The notes under the pieces are model-generated. The model was not told where the DNA came from and did no database searches. It worked only from the letters and a program-made list of their open reading frames with translations. The position numbers were made by a program, and so were the translations under genes. DNA of 64,000 nucleotides from Ryuthela nishihirai (taxonomy: Eukaryota > Arthropoda > Arachnida > Araneae > Heptathelidae): contig JAWZYU010000011.1 in NCBI GenBank assembly GCA_038380435.1, positions 85,598,501-85,662,500 of the forward strand, in the 5' to 3' direction. Below are positions 33,546-45,240 of the stretch, piece after piece. Numbering within the stretch: the first letter of the stretch is position 1; the number at the start of each line of letters is the position of its first letter.

Positions 33546-34085
33546 GTGCAACATGAGATTAACAGACGAATAGGGATTGGTGCCGGGACTTTTAAGAATC
33601 TATGGAGAGTGTGGAGAAATAGGCGTATACACCTAAAGACTAAAATTAAACTGTATAATAGTTTGGTTCTTTCTAGGGTTAGTTATGGTAGTGAAACTTT
33701 GACGCTGTGTAAACAAGATAACAGGAAACTAGATGCTTTTGATTGTAGATGCTTACGCAGTATCTTGGGTATTAGGTGGTTTAACTTTGTTACTAATGGT
33801 GAGATTAGGCAAAGGAATTTGCAACCTCCTTTAAGCAGCATATTGTGCAGAGAGAGACTCCGCTGGTTTGGCCATGTTGCCCGTATGGATAATTATAGAT
33901 TGGCGAATAAGGTTATGAACAGTGTGCCTAGAGGCCTCAGAAGGAGGGGGAGACCTAGGATGCGGTGGGCAGACAATGTCAAACAGGACCTTGTTAGAAT
34001 TGGTGTGCAGTGGCAGGATGCAGTGGCCGGCAGTGCAGTGGCCGGCAGCAGATGTAGCTCAGGACAGATATGCATGGAGAATTAA
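33546..34085 (+). pseudogene. RTE polyprotein, C-terminal segment
   Basis: 179 codons continuing the same polyprotein after the frameshift. SRVSYGSETLTL and RKLDAFDCRCLRSILGI are followed by RLRWFGHVARMDNYRLANK and RRRGRPRMRWADNVKQDL, the conserved tail of RTE proteins. Near the end a GCAGTGGCCGGCA unit is duplicated and the frame changes. The expected ending (AWRIKLRGLVGPP) is read in another frame up to 34,113. Confidence 0.85.
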
Positions 34086-34179
34086 ACTGCGTGGTCTGGT
34101 TGGACCTCCGTAGCCCATGGCTGCTTGAGGATGATGATGATGATAAATAATGCGTGTTTAAATACTATATGTCGCTGTA

Positions 34180-34925
34180 TTGTCTTAGACAAGACGCATT
34201 TTGTCTGCTTTCCTCTTTGTTTGGCTAGTGATTATATTATTCAGAAATCACTATAAGGAGAAGACTTCGAGCTTAAATGATCTAAAGATTTGAAAATCTC
34301 TGATTTATATTATATTATGCTGATGATATAGCGCTTTAGAAAAATTATTTGATGAGATGAACGCTTTCATTTAGATCTGCTGATGAAACGGTAATAGAGT
34401 AGATTTGGTGGTAAACAGAGAGAAAAGTAAAGTGATGAAAATTGGTAGGTAGTTGAGCTTCAGTTGTTTTGAATGTTTACAGCCTTGAGCAAGTATCCCT
34501 CTTTGTATACAAGATAACAGGAAACTAGATGCTTTTGAATCTAAATGCTTGCGTAGTATCTTGGGCATTAGGTGGTTCAACTTTATAAGTATTAATGAGG
34601 TTAGGCAAAGGAGTCGGCAACCTCCTTTCATCAGCTTATTGTGCAGAGAGAGACTCCATTGGTTTGGCCATGTTGCCCGTATGAAAATTATAGATTGGTG
34701 AATAGGGTTATGAACAGTGTGCCTAAAGGCCTTAGAAAGAGGAGTAGACGAAGGATGTTGTGGGCAGACAGTGTCAAACAGGACCTTGTTAGAATTGGCG
34801 TACAGTAACCAAAGGCAGCAGCTCGAGACGTAGATCAAGGCAAGATCAATATAGATCAAGGCAGATTCGTTTGGACGACTAAATTGCACAGTTTTATTGG
34901 ACCTCCGTAGTCCATGGGTGTATTA
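34180..34925 (+). pseudogene. RTE family A truncated second copy
   Basis: A diverged 3' part of the same LINE immediately after the main copy. It begins at sequence equivalent to 33,200 (GACGCATTTTGTCTGC), contains a decayed YADD region near 34,315, has an internal deletion near 34,490, and ends GGACCTCCGTAGTCCATGG. Many substitutions and frameshifts; not functional. Confidence 0.85.
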
Positions 34926-35834
34926 AGATTCTCTATGTATGTGTGGTTTCTTAAAAAATGTCCTTTAAAGTCATGCATTTTTAACAGTTATCATACGTTC
35001 CATCAAGAGATGTGTCAACATGTTCAGTATTCAAATTAGTCTCAATAATTAAACTAAGAATATTTTTATGATCATATTTAAAAATAGTTTTCATTATATA
35101 TTATATATTTACCACCTGATTTATTTTACCATGGTAGTATCGAAATAGAACAGTGATCTGTTACTTTGATTAGAGGGATAAAAGCTGTATATCTGAAATT
35201 CCTATCTAATTTCGCATTAATGTAATCAGTACATGAATGAGCAATTTACCTTCCCAAAATCCCTTCCTTAGAAAATTTTCCTACCTTAGGGACAAAGCCA
35301 AAATCAGAAAGAGCATCAAGTTTTTATATACTCTATTCTTTTCTTGATTAGAAATATTAATATTAAATCCTCAGGGAGAATTGTAGTATTAAGCCCCCCC
35401 CCCCCCAACCTCCGATCCATCCAGTCACAGTAGAAATAATTTCATCATTATTTGTACCTGGAAATCGACAAAGAGACACCTAGTGATAAATTATTTTATT
35501 TTTGATAATCTGCAAGTGCAAAGATTCTGCTGGTCAGATAAGTATGTTAATATATCCAATTACTAAATTTTCAAAGACTCACTAATAGAGCCCTGGGCGG
35601 ATAGCGAACGTTCTACAGCACCCACACCCGCAATGTCTTCCCGCACCCGCATCGGCAAAACTTTATCATCATCCGCATGTATTGTCTACTTAATAACAGT
35701 CGAGGTTTTGCAAATGCTTGGATGTGATATATGTTTGCAAAAGAAATCAGTTTAATAGTTAATTAATGGCATTAACTCAAGAAATATTCTGTAAAAAAAG
35801 CCTGTATTTCATAAAAAATATTTTTTTGAAAATA
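34926..35834. other. AT-rich spacer
   Basis: No gene or recognised repeat. A poly-C run lies at about 35,395-35,406. Confidence 0.5.
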
Positions 35835-36030
35835 CTTCCTCAAGCAGCTGCTTGCCAGGAGGTCTGGCGCTGGCCTATTAATTTAATACGCCATAGAGAA
35901 GGTCTATGAAGAAGGCGGGTCCTCAGCAGAAAAACAACACAAATATCTATTCCTTAACCTAGGGCTCGAACCCAAGTCCCTCTGATCAGTAGTAAAGCCG
36001 ACTAACCACTCGGATTAGATGAATATTTAC
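35835..36030 (-). repeat. SINE family 2, near complete
   Basis: On the minus strand it begins with a tRNA-like head: A-box-like CCGAGTGGTTAGTCGG and B box GGGTTCGAGCCC, resembling long-variable-arm tRNAs such as Leu or Ser (inference). The body follows with GTGTTGTTTTTCTGCTGAGG and GGCAAGCAGCTGCTTGAGG. Related copies are at 39.7, 53.1 and 63.4 kb and, truncated, in the satellite. Confidence 0.8.
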
Positions 36031-37804
36031 CAAAATGTAATTTCTTCTGAGAATATTCAGAATTCAGTCATTCACCTTATTTAATTTGCCAGAATTTAAA
36101 TTCTTCTAAGTAAATTTTGCTCTTTTAACAGCAGTTATCAGCGACTATGGGAAACACTCTGTTTTATTACCTAAAAACTCATCTATACATTTCATTATGC
36201 AAATTTTGTAATCTCCAAGACTGAACTTTTCACAGCTTTTAATTCCAGATTTCAACGCAAAGTTCGAGTAATTTTTTTATTTACTTTATATTGTATTGGC
36301 AGAAAAAAACATACTTTTTTTAATTTTGGCTTTATAGCAACGTATATTTTTCTTCTTTAGAAATGTGAATATCATCGTTGAATTTTCAAATCTTGTTTTT
36401 CATTATCTAAAAAATCTTTTAATTCGTGTCAGCCATCAATAAGGTAGTAATGTTTCTTCACATTTCGACGAATTTTATCAGCTATCGGCATTATCAATTT
36501 CTTTACCCGTATCCGCGCAATTTCTTATTCCGTATCCGCGCAAGGCTCTTACTTAATACCTCTTGATTTCTTACTAGTATTATTAAAAGAAGGTTTGTCG
36601 AAACATTTATATTTTGTAATATATACTAATTATTTACTTTTTCTAAAAACAATTACATACATAAACAGACAGTTAAAAGTTCACAAGAGTACCCTCCTGA
36701 GTGAGTTTTCAGTACTAAAAATTTATAAATTTAAAAATAAGCAAAATATATTACAAACCAAATGAATAAAAATACAAATACTGTAATATTTAGGAAGGAC
36801 AATATGTCAAGAAAGAATTTGGATCCATTGAAATAATAGGCATATATAACTTACTAATATAAAATATTTTCTATACCATGAATTTGTTTTATATCAATAT
36901 AAAGTTTTAATTTTTCCGGTATAAATGATAAAATTTAAGTTAAGTTAAATATAAAGTTTTAAGTTGTAGTTATGCAAAATAGTAGTAAATATATTGTCTC
37001 TAGTCCATTTCCTCTATATACGGAAATATATACACATATATGTATTTTCTCTATATTCTACATACCGTTTACGTAAAACAGAATATTTGAATTTAGAAAT
37101 TTCATTATGAAAAGTTGGCATTTTTAAGAACTCATCTCCTGGACAGCGTGAAATAATTTCTGTGCTGGGGGTGTCTAAATATTAAATCTGCCACTGCCTT
37201 CAACCTCTAATCAAAGGCATCTCTAAACACCGTTGTACAGATGGCACTACTATGGTCTCGAGTTGTTCAGTCCTTATAAACATCTCGTCTTAGAAAAAAA
37301 AAAAACTAAATTATGTTTCTTATTCCACAATCTGAAGACGAACTTGGAGAACGTCTGAAATCGCAATAACTTTAGTTTTTAATTGAGCTTAGTTTTTAAT
37401 AAGGATCATTGTATAAAATATAACCAGATTTTGTTGTAACACTATTATATACCTTTTTCATATTTTTCTTTTACTGGGAGAAAATAATCTGTAAATTATG
37501 AAACTCTGTTTTACTGGAATTTTAAAGGCCTAATCTGTCCTAAATCAGCAATTAGGCTTGGTCGGACACTTTTCCCGGATTCCGTGTAGACATAACACTT
37601 TCCTCTTTTTGAAATCTTCATTTTTGGTACGTTAATAAGCATAGAAGTGAGTAATAGCTATATTAGGTAATTTTTTTCCTCACAATATGTAAAATAAATT
37701 ACTAACTGCAGGAAAAAATTGTTAGCGTTGCATGATACCAACTCGACACTATTCTCCCTCGTGCACATGATTTAATGCAATCACTAACCTTCTCCTCTTT
37801 TCGA
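36031..37804. other. AT-rich spacer
   Basis: Long AT-rich DNA with no open frame of interest and no repeat that I could relate to others in the window. Confidence 0.5.
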
Positions 37805-38425
37805 GGTCCTCTAACCCGGTCCTGGCCCCCCCGATAGGGGACCACCTTGTCGTGGTGGGGGGGCTTAGGGCCCAGCAACCCGGCTGAAGGCTGTGCCAGC
37901 CGGATTGGGTCACCGGTTGGACATGGCTAAAGCCAACCGAGGTCGAAGATGCTGCCGGCCGGCTTGATTGTCGGTCGGATGGTGTGACGGCGTCGGAGAC
38001 CTCACCTCTCAGGGACCTGTGTGGTCAGTTCAACGGCTCTGCCGAAAGGTACCCCCGGCCTAGTAGGCACGAGCTGTTCAAAAAGTCTGGGTCTTACTAA
38101 GAGTCTCCACCCCGGGTGCCGATCGAGCTTGGATCTTTATATCCTTGCACATTTGCAAACCGGGGAATATTAAAGTAAGGTTTCTTCCGGTGGTCAGCTT
38201 TCCTTCTATAGGACTGCTGCCATGTGAGGCCGGGGTTGAGGTGCGCCTATAGGGCGTATTCCTTGCCCCCGGCTCTAGGTAGTCATGGCTTTTCTTAACC
38301 AGGTAGTGCTGTCAGGCGGAACCGGGAATTGCCGTGGTTGCACAAGATCGCAACATAGAGATCAATAGCCCGGTCCTGGGCAAACTGTGGCTGGCCACCT
38401 CGTTTTGTGCGACCCGCGAGCTACT
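37805..38425. repeat. GC-rich block, possible LINE 5' region
   Basis: About 620 bp of GC-rich DNA in a strongly AT-rich neighbourhood. It starts GGGGACCACCTTGTCGTGG with a long G-run and contains CCAGCAACCCGGCTGAAGG, CAGCCGGATTGGGTCACC and repeated CCGG motifs. No long open frame. Its composition and the GTCGTGGTGGGGG start resemble 5' ends of some invertebrate LINEs, but I cannot assign it. Only one copy is in the window. Confidence 0.4.
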
Positions 38426-38649
38426 GATGACAAATAAATTAAATTTGCGAAGGAGAAAAATAATGTAAAGAGGAGAATAAATCCAACTTCGGGGGAGGTC
38501 AATACTCATTAAAAAATTAATATATTTATATTGTTTATGTTTTACATTTTTTGCGTTGACTACATATTACTGACTATACATTTTTTTCGTGGCCGCAATT
38601 CCATTTCAATTTTCTATACGGCCATTCAGTTAAAACGTTTTCCCAGGAC

Positions 38650-38995
38650 TTTTCTAGCCCTACCGACTCCAGTTTCCAGGTTCGAGTCCCAACTGAGCCA
38701 ACGTTGAGGTTTTTCCCAGCCCAACATTCGGTCAGTAGAGGACACTAATGAGCTTGGAAAGTTCATCGTCCGTCGAATGGGATGTTAAGCCGTGGTTTCT
38801 CCTGCGGGAGAGCCATACAATGTGCATGTTAAAGAACACTCTGATTGGCCAGGACGGGAGGCTTCCATCTGTCTTCTAGCAGCTGTCTAGTGGGTTCTCT
38901 ACCCCCAACCATCACTGAGCCATCGGGTCTTTATGACTTGGCCATTTAGCCCATTGCACGCAAAAAAAAGTGCTGCTCAGAAGTAAAACAACCCA
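38650..38995 (+). repeat. SINE family 1, nearly complete
   Basis: The head is partly lost but the B box GGTTCGAGTCCCAAC is intact. The body runs GGACACTAATGAGCTTGG, CGTCGAATGGGATGTTAAGC, CATGTTAAAGAACAC, GACGGGAGGC and CCATTTAGCCCATTGCACGC to the CTGCTCAGAAGTAAAACAAC tail. Confidence 0.85.
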
Positions 38996-39734
38996 GCTCT
39001 AGTCTCATCGAAATGAACAAAAAGAAATGTATCTTATTTTTGCGACAAAACTTTTTGTCAATATCTGTAACTTTTAACTATGGGTACATTTAATAATGAA
39101 GACGTTCAAAACACATTACGAAACTCAAATTATTCTCTATCATTTGTGATGAGGCACACTGCTTTAAGAAAAAAAACTCGCACGATTTGCGGTCAATATT
39201 TATATTGATCAACAGGTTTTTATTTTTCCATTTTTGATTAAAAATTTCTTGAGAATGAAATAAATTCAGTTATATTTTTTTGCAAATTTTGGTATTAATC
39301 AATTAAGATGGTTTCATTCCTCCTAGAAGAAAAACTCATCTAGAACTTGAATAAAAAATTTTAAACCTTATTTTTAGTAAAATAATTAAATTTCAAAATA
39401 CGGAAACTTATTTGCTCAACTTCCCGTGTTCTACTTTAAGTATCGTTTAGATCAGTTCCGTCCAATCCAAACTAAAATATATTAATGATCAGGGCTTCCC
39501 CGCAAGAAATGTCCTCGCGGGAGGGGGAGAGCTTTTAAGTAGCTTTTATTTATCGAAATTTTCTAAGGATTTCATATTACAACCTTTTTTATCTTATCAG
39601 TAATTTTTAATAATGTAAATTTTTATAACTTACAGATATTTTACCAAAATTACCAATATTAAAAAACCAAAATTACTGCATTTTATCAAATACAAAGGTT
39701 TGGGTTTTAATTCAAAACCGTTTTTTTAATTTTA
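38996..39734. other. AT-rich spacer
   Basis: No supported feature. There is a short GC patch near 39,500 (TCCTCGCGGGAGGGGGAG). Confidence 0.5.
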
Positions 39735-39905
39735 TAAATAAATACCCCCTCAAGCAGCTGCTTGACACAGAGGTGTGACAGGAACCTTCAGTTTAATATG
39801 CCAAAGTAGAAGGCCGGTGAAGATGGCGGGGCCTCAGGAAAAAAACAACACAAACATCCATGCCTTACCCGGGGCACGAACCCAAGTCCCTTTAATCAGT
39901 ATCCA
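39735..39905 (-). repeat. SINE family 2
   Basis: AAATAAATACCCCCTCAAGC then AGCTGCTTGACACAGAGG at the 3' side, CAGGAAAAAAACAACAC in the middle and the B box (GGGTTCGTGCCCC on the minus strand) near 39,880. The A-box end is truncated. It preserves the same AATAAATACCCCC edge as the copies trapped in the satellite. Confidence 0.8.
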
Positions 39906-42099
39906 TTACTAAAATAGCTATAAAACACTTATTTGAAAGCTAATCGTATAGTGTAAATATTATCCGTTACAGAATTAATGAAAGGCTGTGAGACAATGAG
40001 TTCTTCAACATAGCAACCGTCTTTATTTGTTCAAGGCTATAGAAAAACCAAATCTCGGCCATTCTTTAAATAAGTGCATATCAAATATCCCTATAAATTT
40101 TGCAAAAAGGTTTTGCAGAGTCAAAAGCTTTCAACTTTTTTCTCTGTTATAAGACAAACTTTAATGTTTTTGCGATTAGCAAATTGCGAAACGTAATATA
40201 TTTTCAATACCTATCAAATTCCAAAAAATATTTCAATTCATCTTTAAAAGCAAACAATTATTTTTTGAAGGAAAAAAAGTTGCCTTTCCCTCTCTGGGGG
40301 TAAGTGATCAACTGATTGTTGCCTGTGCAAACCTCATGATCTTCACATTTCACCAAGAAATTTTCGAATTTCTAGCATAGGTACATCGTTTGCAATATTC
40401 AACTTTTTTCCACCATTAGAGGGCGCAGTTTAAACTTTTGGGAGATTCTCTAAAATGCGAATCTTAATATTTAATCACTTTCTATCCTAACAAAATATTT
40501 TCTAATTCATCTCTAAAAATGAAAATGTTGAATGTCTACAGACGGATGGAAAAATAAACAGACGACAAAGTAAAAACATTTTCTTGCTTTTTTTTTTGGA
40601 AAACGAGAATAGCGATTTTTAGATCCCACTTTCACTTTGAATGATCGAATTTAAAGGCATTAAAATTTCACTTTAAACCTCTACACGTTGAGCAAATAAT
40701 GCCTTTCTTCCCGATGATCGAATTCATAGTGCGCTTCACTGCTGATGGGTAAAAAAACCTGGCAAATAAATTGTTTTCAAAATAAAAAATTACGTAAAAT
40801 ATTCCGGTGAGAAATAAAGAAATTTTTTAGATTCCAATTTCAGCAAAATGGGTTAAATAAAATAAAACATGCATTTGATTTCTTGTAGTAAATAGTTTTC
40901 AGCTAATTTCAGAATTAAGCAATTTGAGGCACTCTAGAAAGTCGCCTTTTGCATTCTGTTTCAATGCAGTGTAAAACCACATGTTGGAATGAACCCTGCG
41001 AAGCAAACAACGCCCGCTTAAGTGAAAAATCACGAGAATTCACTGAATTTTGGTTTTATACGGAAGAAGTTAGTTTTTTTATGCAATTTAAAAGTGGTTA
41101 ATTCTAGAACAAGACAAATGCAATTACGCAATTTAAAAGTGGTTAATTCTAGAACAAGACAAATGCAATTACGCAATTTAAAAGTGTTTAACTCGAAAAC
41201 GAAGACAAAATGAATTCAGAAAGAAAAGTTTTGATCTGGATATTTAAAAATTTATGTCCAATGGACGTGTTTGGCCATTCTGGGTTTTTCGACCTGTAGA
41301 GTATAAAAAAAGTTCCTCTGCATATATTTCCGAAGTTCGTTTACGTAAGACTGCTACGATAAAAAAATTAACAGTATAAAATGGCTTGGCCTTTATCAAA
41401 AATCTAGTGAAATCTCAATTAATGACCAAATATAAAAAAAAATCCAGTCTTCGATAGGTTTTGGTTCTTCGTATTAAATATTTTTGTTTGAACAATGTTT
41501 ATTAAAAATTCAGCAAGATTCACAAAGGGTGAAAAATATTTCATATGATAGCATAAATAAATTCCGATCGCAATTCTGAAAAAAATATTCATCCAGTTTT
41601 TGCAAACACAAAACAGCAGAAAAATGTATGTATTGAAGAAATCGGAAAGTCGAGTATTCTATTAGTCATTAGACGAATAAATTGCTTTTGAAGAATGAAT
41701 AATTATGTAAATTTATTATAATACATAGCTCCCTATGATTTTATTCGATAGGTTCATCAAACCAAATACTAAAGTACTTGACAGGTGACACCATGGGAAT
41801 TCCGGGACATTTACACGCTTGATCAATATGACAGCTTAATTCGTGAAAATTTAATTAATTATTATATAATATAGTTGAGATTAATCTGTTTTCTTTGAAT
41901 AGAAGAATATAGCTTTTATCTTAAATTAAATTAATATTTAATAAATTACTAATAAACCTATTGCGAATTATTTTTAAATCAGAATTTTCTTCTTAAATAT
42001 ATCACGATACTTTTTGTTAGTATATGTTAAACAAGTGTAATCTGCAAATAACGTTAATTTGCCTTTTAATCCAATTAAATGTATATCGTTTATACTATA
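39906..42099. other. AT-rich spacer
   Basis: No supported gene. Apart from the 45-bp tandem repeat listed separately I see only AT-rich intergenic sequence. Confidence 0.5.
41084..41212. repeat. 45-bp tandem repeat, nearly three copies
   Basis: Unit CAATTTAAAAGTGGTTAATT continuing CTAGAACAAGACAAATG starts at 41,084, 41,129 and 41,174, the last copy diverged and partial. A small plus-strand frame runs through it only because 45 is a multiple of three. Confidence 0.85.
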
Positions 42100-42550
42100 C
42101 AGGGTGAATCTGAAAAAGTGGCCAAAACTTTACGGGGTGATAGAACGCAGCTATACGAGCAATATTCGTCATAGAATGTATGGTCGGAACGCAAGCGGTG
42201 AGAAGTTAAAAGTTAGTTTTCCACTGTCACATTTAAAGAATGAACACAAGAAGAAGAGGAGATACTTCAGAAAACATTTTATTAACAGGAATGTAATTGA
42301 GGTACATGCTCAAAGAAATTGCTCAAAAAGTGCATATCCGCCATTTCGTGGTTAGTATAACCAGCCATCCTCTCGGCAGTCCACGGTAGAAATGCCGTTG
42401 GGTGCGAGGACCGACCCTTTTATACCATTTCCAACGCCATCTAGCGGCTCGCCGTTTGCGTTCCAACCATACATTCTGTGACGAATATTGCTCGTATAGC
42501 TGCGATCTACCACCCCGTAAAGTTTTGCCAACTTTTTCAGATTCACCCTG
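42100..42550. mobile_element. 451-bp non-autonomous TIR element
   Basis: Long terminal inverted repeats of about 98 bp (42,100-42,197 and 42,453-42,550) start CAGGGTGAATCTGAAAAAGT and differ at a handful of positions. Both ends are flanked by TATA, consistent with a TA or TATA target duplication. There is no coding capacity. The right end abuts the Tc1 element that begins at 42,553. Superfamily not assigned. Confidence 0.85.
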
Positions 42551-42552
42551 TA

Positions 42553-43780
42553 TACATCGAAGATCCAAAACATTATCCCCAGCGCGTCTTTATGCAAATC
42601 GAAGCAACTGCAGGTAAACGACCGCGCGTGTGAAGGTCATGAAACGGTATAAATAACACCTGATATTGAGCTCTGTTAATCAGTGCTTTTCCTCTTCTCC
42701 AGATGGGAAAGGCAGCAGACTTGAGTTTGACAAAGGCCAAATTGTAATGGCCAGACTACTGGATCAGAGAACTTCCGAGACAGCAAGGCTTGTGGGGTGC
42801 TCATGGTCAGCCGTGGTTAATACCTTCAAAAAGTGATCCGAGGAGGGAAAAACCACGAACCGTCGGCAAGGTGTGAGCCGACCACAGCTCATCGATGTGG
42901 AGCGTTTCAGAGGTGAGCGAAGGCTATCCCGTATGGCATGAACCAAACAGAAGGGATACTGTGGCGCAGCTCGCACGTAATTTGAATGCTGGTGCCAGGA
43001 GTAATGTGTCACATCACATAGTACATCGAACCCTGCTGAAAATGGGGCTGCGCAGCCGCAGGGCGCCCTACTCCGAGTGCCCATGTTAACCTCAGTTCAC
43101 CATCGAAAGGACATACAATGGGCACGTGAGCATCAAAATTGGACCTTGAATGATTGGAAGAAGGTCGTCTGGTTCGATGAATCTCGTTTTCTGTTGCACC
43201 ATTTGGACAGTCGGGTACGTGTGCGACCTGGGAAGTGTTGGCACCAGGATGTATGGTGGGACGAAACCAAGCTGGTGGAGGAAGTGCAATGCTTTGGACA
43301 ATGTTCTGCTGGGAAACCCTGATTCCAGTCATTCATGTGCAGGAAACTATGACGTCTACCACCTACCTATACGTCATTGCATATCAGGTACATCCTTTCA
43401 TGGCAACGATATATCCCTCTAGTAGTGCCTTCTTTCAGTAGGATAACGCGCCATGCCACACTGTCCGGACTGTTTGAGAAAGGTACGCGGAACATGAGAA
43501 TGACTTCCAGGTATTACCCTGACCTCCAAATTCCCCAGACATCAATGCAATCGAGCATCTGTGGTTTGTGTTAGAAAGCATATTCGAACTGCAGCAGCTC
43601 AACCACGTAATTTACAAGAGTTAAAGGATCTGCTGGTAACGTGTTGGTACCAGATACCACAAGACACCTTTAGAAATCTTGTAGCGTCAATGCCTCGCTT
43701 GGTAAAGGCTGTTTTGGCTGCACGTGGAGGATCAACATCATATTAGGCAGGTGATCATAATGTTTTGGCTCTTCGGTGTA
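42553..43780 (+). mobile_element. Tc1-like transposon with TIRs, defective
   Basis: Left end TACATCGAAGATCCAAAACA and right end (reverse complement) TACACCGAAGAGCCAAAACA are inverted repeats flanked by TA, as in Tc1 elements. The transposase (about 42,700-43,745) starts with [13 protein letters not shown]. It retains TVAQLARNLNAGARSNVS, HRTLLKMGLRSRRA, the first catalytic Asp in WFDESRFLLHHLDSRVRV, and the C-terminal QDTFRNLVASMPRLVKAVL. It is broken by several frameshifts and stops, so it is inactive. Length (1.23 kb) is close to a normal Tc1. Confidence 0.88.
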
Positions 43781-43889
43781 TAAAATAATAAATGTAACTA
43801 AAGTATATCCTTGTGGCACAACATATTCAATTTGGCCTCAATTGTTATATAGATCCCCTATTTTAACGCACTGTATTCAGTTAGTTAAG

Positions 43890-45240
43890 TAACTAATATT
43901 GCATTTTAATAGTTATCCTTTAATTCCAGCAACCTGTGATTTTGTTATAATCTTTCTATTATGATTTACACTAATAGTATCAAAAGCTTTCTTTACATAT
44001 AAAACTATTGTTAATGCATGATGACTACTATTCATCAATGTATATTTATTTGTTGAATTCAATAATGCATCATCAGTTCCTAATTTCTTTCTAAAATCAT
44101 ATTGTTATTCATTAAAAATATTTTCTTCTCTAAATATTCGATTAATTTATATTTACAAATGTTTCAAATATTTTAGATAAGATAGAAGTCTTATTTGAGC
44201 TTTAATATCTAAGAGTGTTACGGGCGATTGAAAAGAAAAATTGTCGAAACTGCAATTTTTTTTTCTTAATTTCGCAATCAAAATCTGAAGTCTAATTTTC
44301 AGTAAGGATGAATACTTGCAAAATGCAAGTTGCATTTTAGGAATACTTCCAAAGTGCTCATTAAATAAATTTACAAATTTATGTGGTTTCTTATTACACG
44401 TAATCATTTCGTTATCATATTCAGTTAGGTTGGAAAATTAAATTTTTTTCATATTTTTATTAATCACATTTATTACATTTCACTGTTTTTTTTGGTTACC
44501 ACACACATTTGAATATTTATTTTTATAATATTATATACTTGTTTATCTAATTCTATAAATTATAAAATTTCTATATTCAGCTAAGAAGTTTCTTAAGACT
44601 ACATTGGAACGACCTAGTTTCCTTTTCTTTATATACATATATTTCTATAATTTATTAACTTTACAAATTTCATTAGTAATCCACTGTTTTATTCTACGAT
44701 TTTTTTACTTTTGGTTATTGTAGCTTCGTTTATTAACCATTGTATCATTTAGGTTGCTATTTGATGTGTTTACACATTCTTCAACAAATACTGAATTCCA
44801 ATCTAAACCTTGCACTCAGTTGCTCAAATTTATAAAAATCCATAATTTTTAAATATTTTTTTTTGTATTTTGCATTGCATTTTATTCTCCAGATTAATCT
44901 TAACCAAACAATGATCTGTAATACCAATACCTTCAGTACAAATATATTACAGTTATTAATAATTCCACTTTTAATAAATACGTGATGAATACAAGTGGGA
45001 AATATCATTATCTGCTATAATGTTATATATGATAGTTTATAAATAATTTGATGAACCGAATAGAGGTTCATTTAACATATTTATAAAATCGTTTTCAGCC
45101 AATATTCCCAGATATTTTATGACTGTTAGCAAATGTCATACAATATTACATAAGGATTTCATAGTTGTTAATATTCGCTATTGTTAATATAATTATACCT
45201 CAAAAATCCAAGGCCAAAAATCCAATATAAGAGATCCCAG
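43890..45240 (-). pseudogene. Decayed CR1/jockey-like LINE, endonuclease and RT parts
   Basis: Minus-strand fragments in the expected order. Near 45,100 an endonuclease-like ILAENDFINMLNEP, then HHVFIKSGIINNCNIFV near 44,800, then a linker VNLFNEHFGSIPK near 44,350, then RT motifs QYDFRKKLGTDDALL near 44,090 and KKAFDTISVNH near 43,990. It is heavily mutated with many frameshifts. It is a different clade from the RTE elements; the exact clade is uncertain. Confidence 0.75.

Larger units (their letters stand above)
30490..34144 (+). mobile_element. RTE-clade LINE (family A), near full length
   Basis: A non-LTR retrotransposon of about 3.6 kb. It has a 5' untranslated region (30,490-30,925), a single polyprotein with apurinic endonuclease then reverse transcriptase, a very short 3' untranslated region and a GATGAT microsatellite tail at about 34,129-34,144. 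The microsatellite tail and the C-terminal RRRGRPRMRW motif are hallmarks of RTE elements (family knowledge). Damage is light: a stop at 31,403, a frameshift near 31,458, another near 33,520 and rearranged 3' codons near 34,020. The copy is therefore fairly young. It is the reference for the family A fragments at 2.5, 3.6, 30.2 and 34.2 kb. Confidence 0.9.

Noticed and set aside
41022..41213. Small repeat-containing protein
   Set aside because: The frame exists only because of the 45-bp tandem repeat; the sequence around it is AT-rich and non-coding in character.
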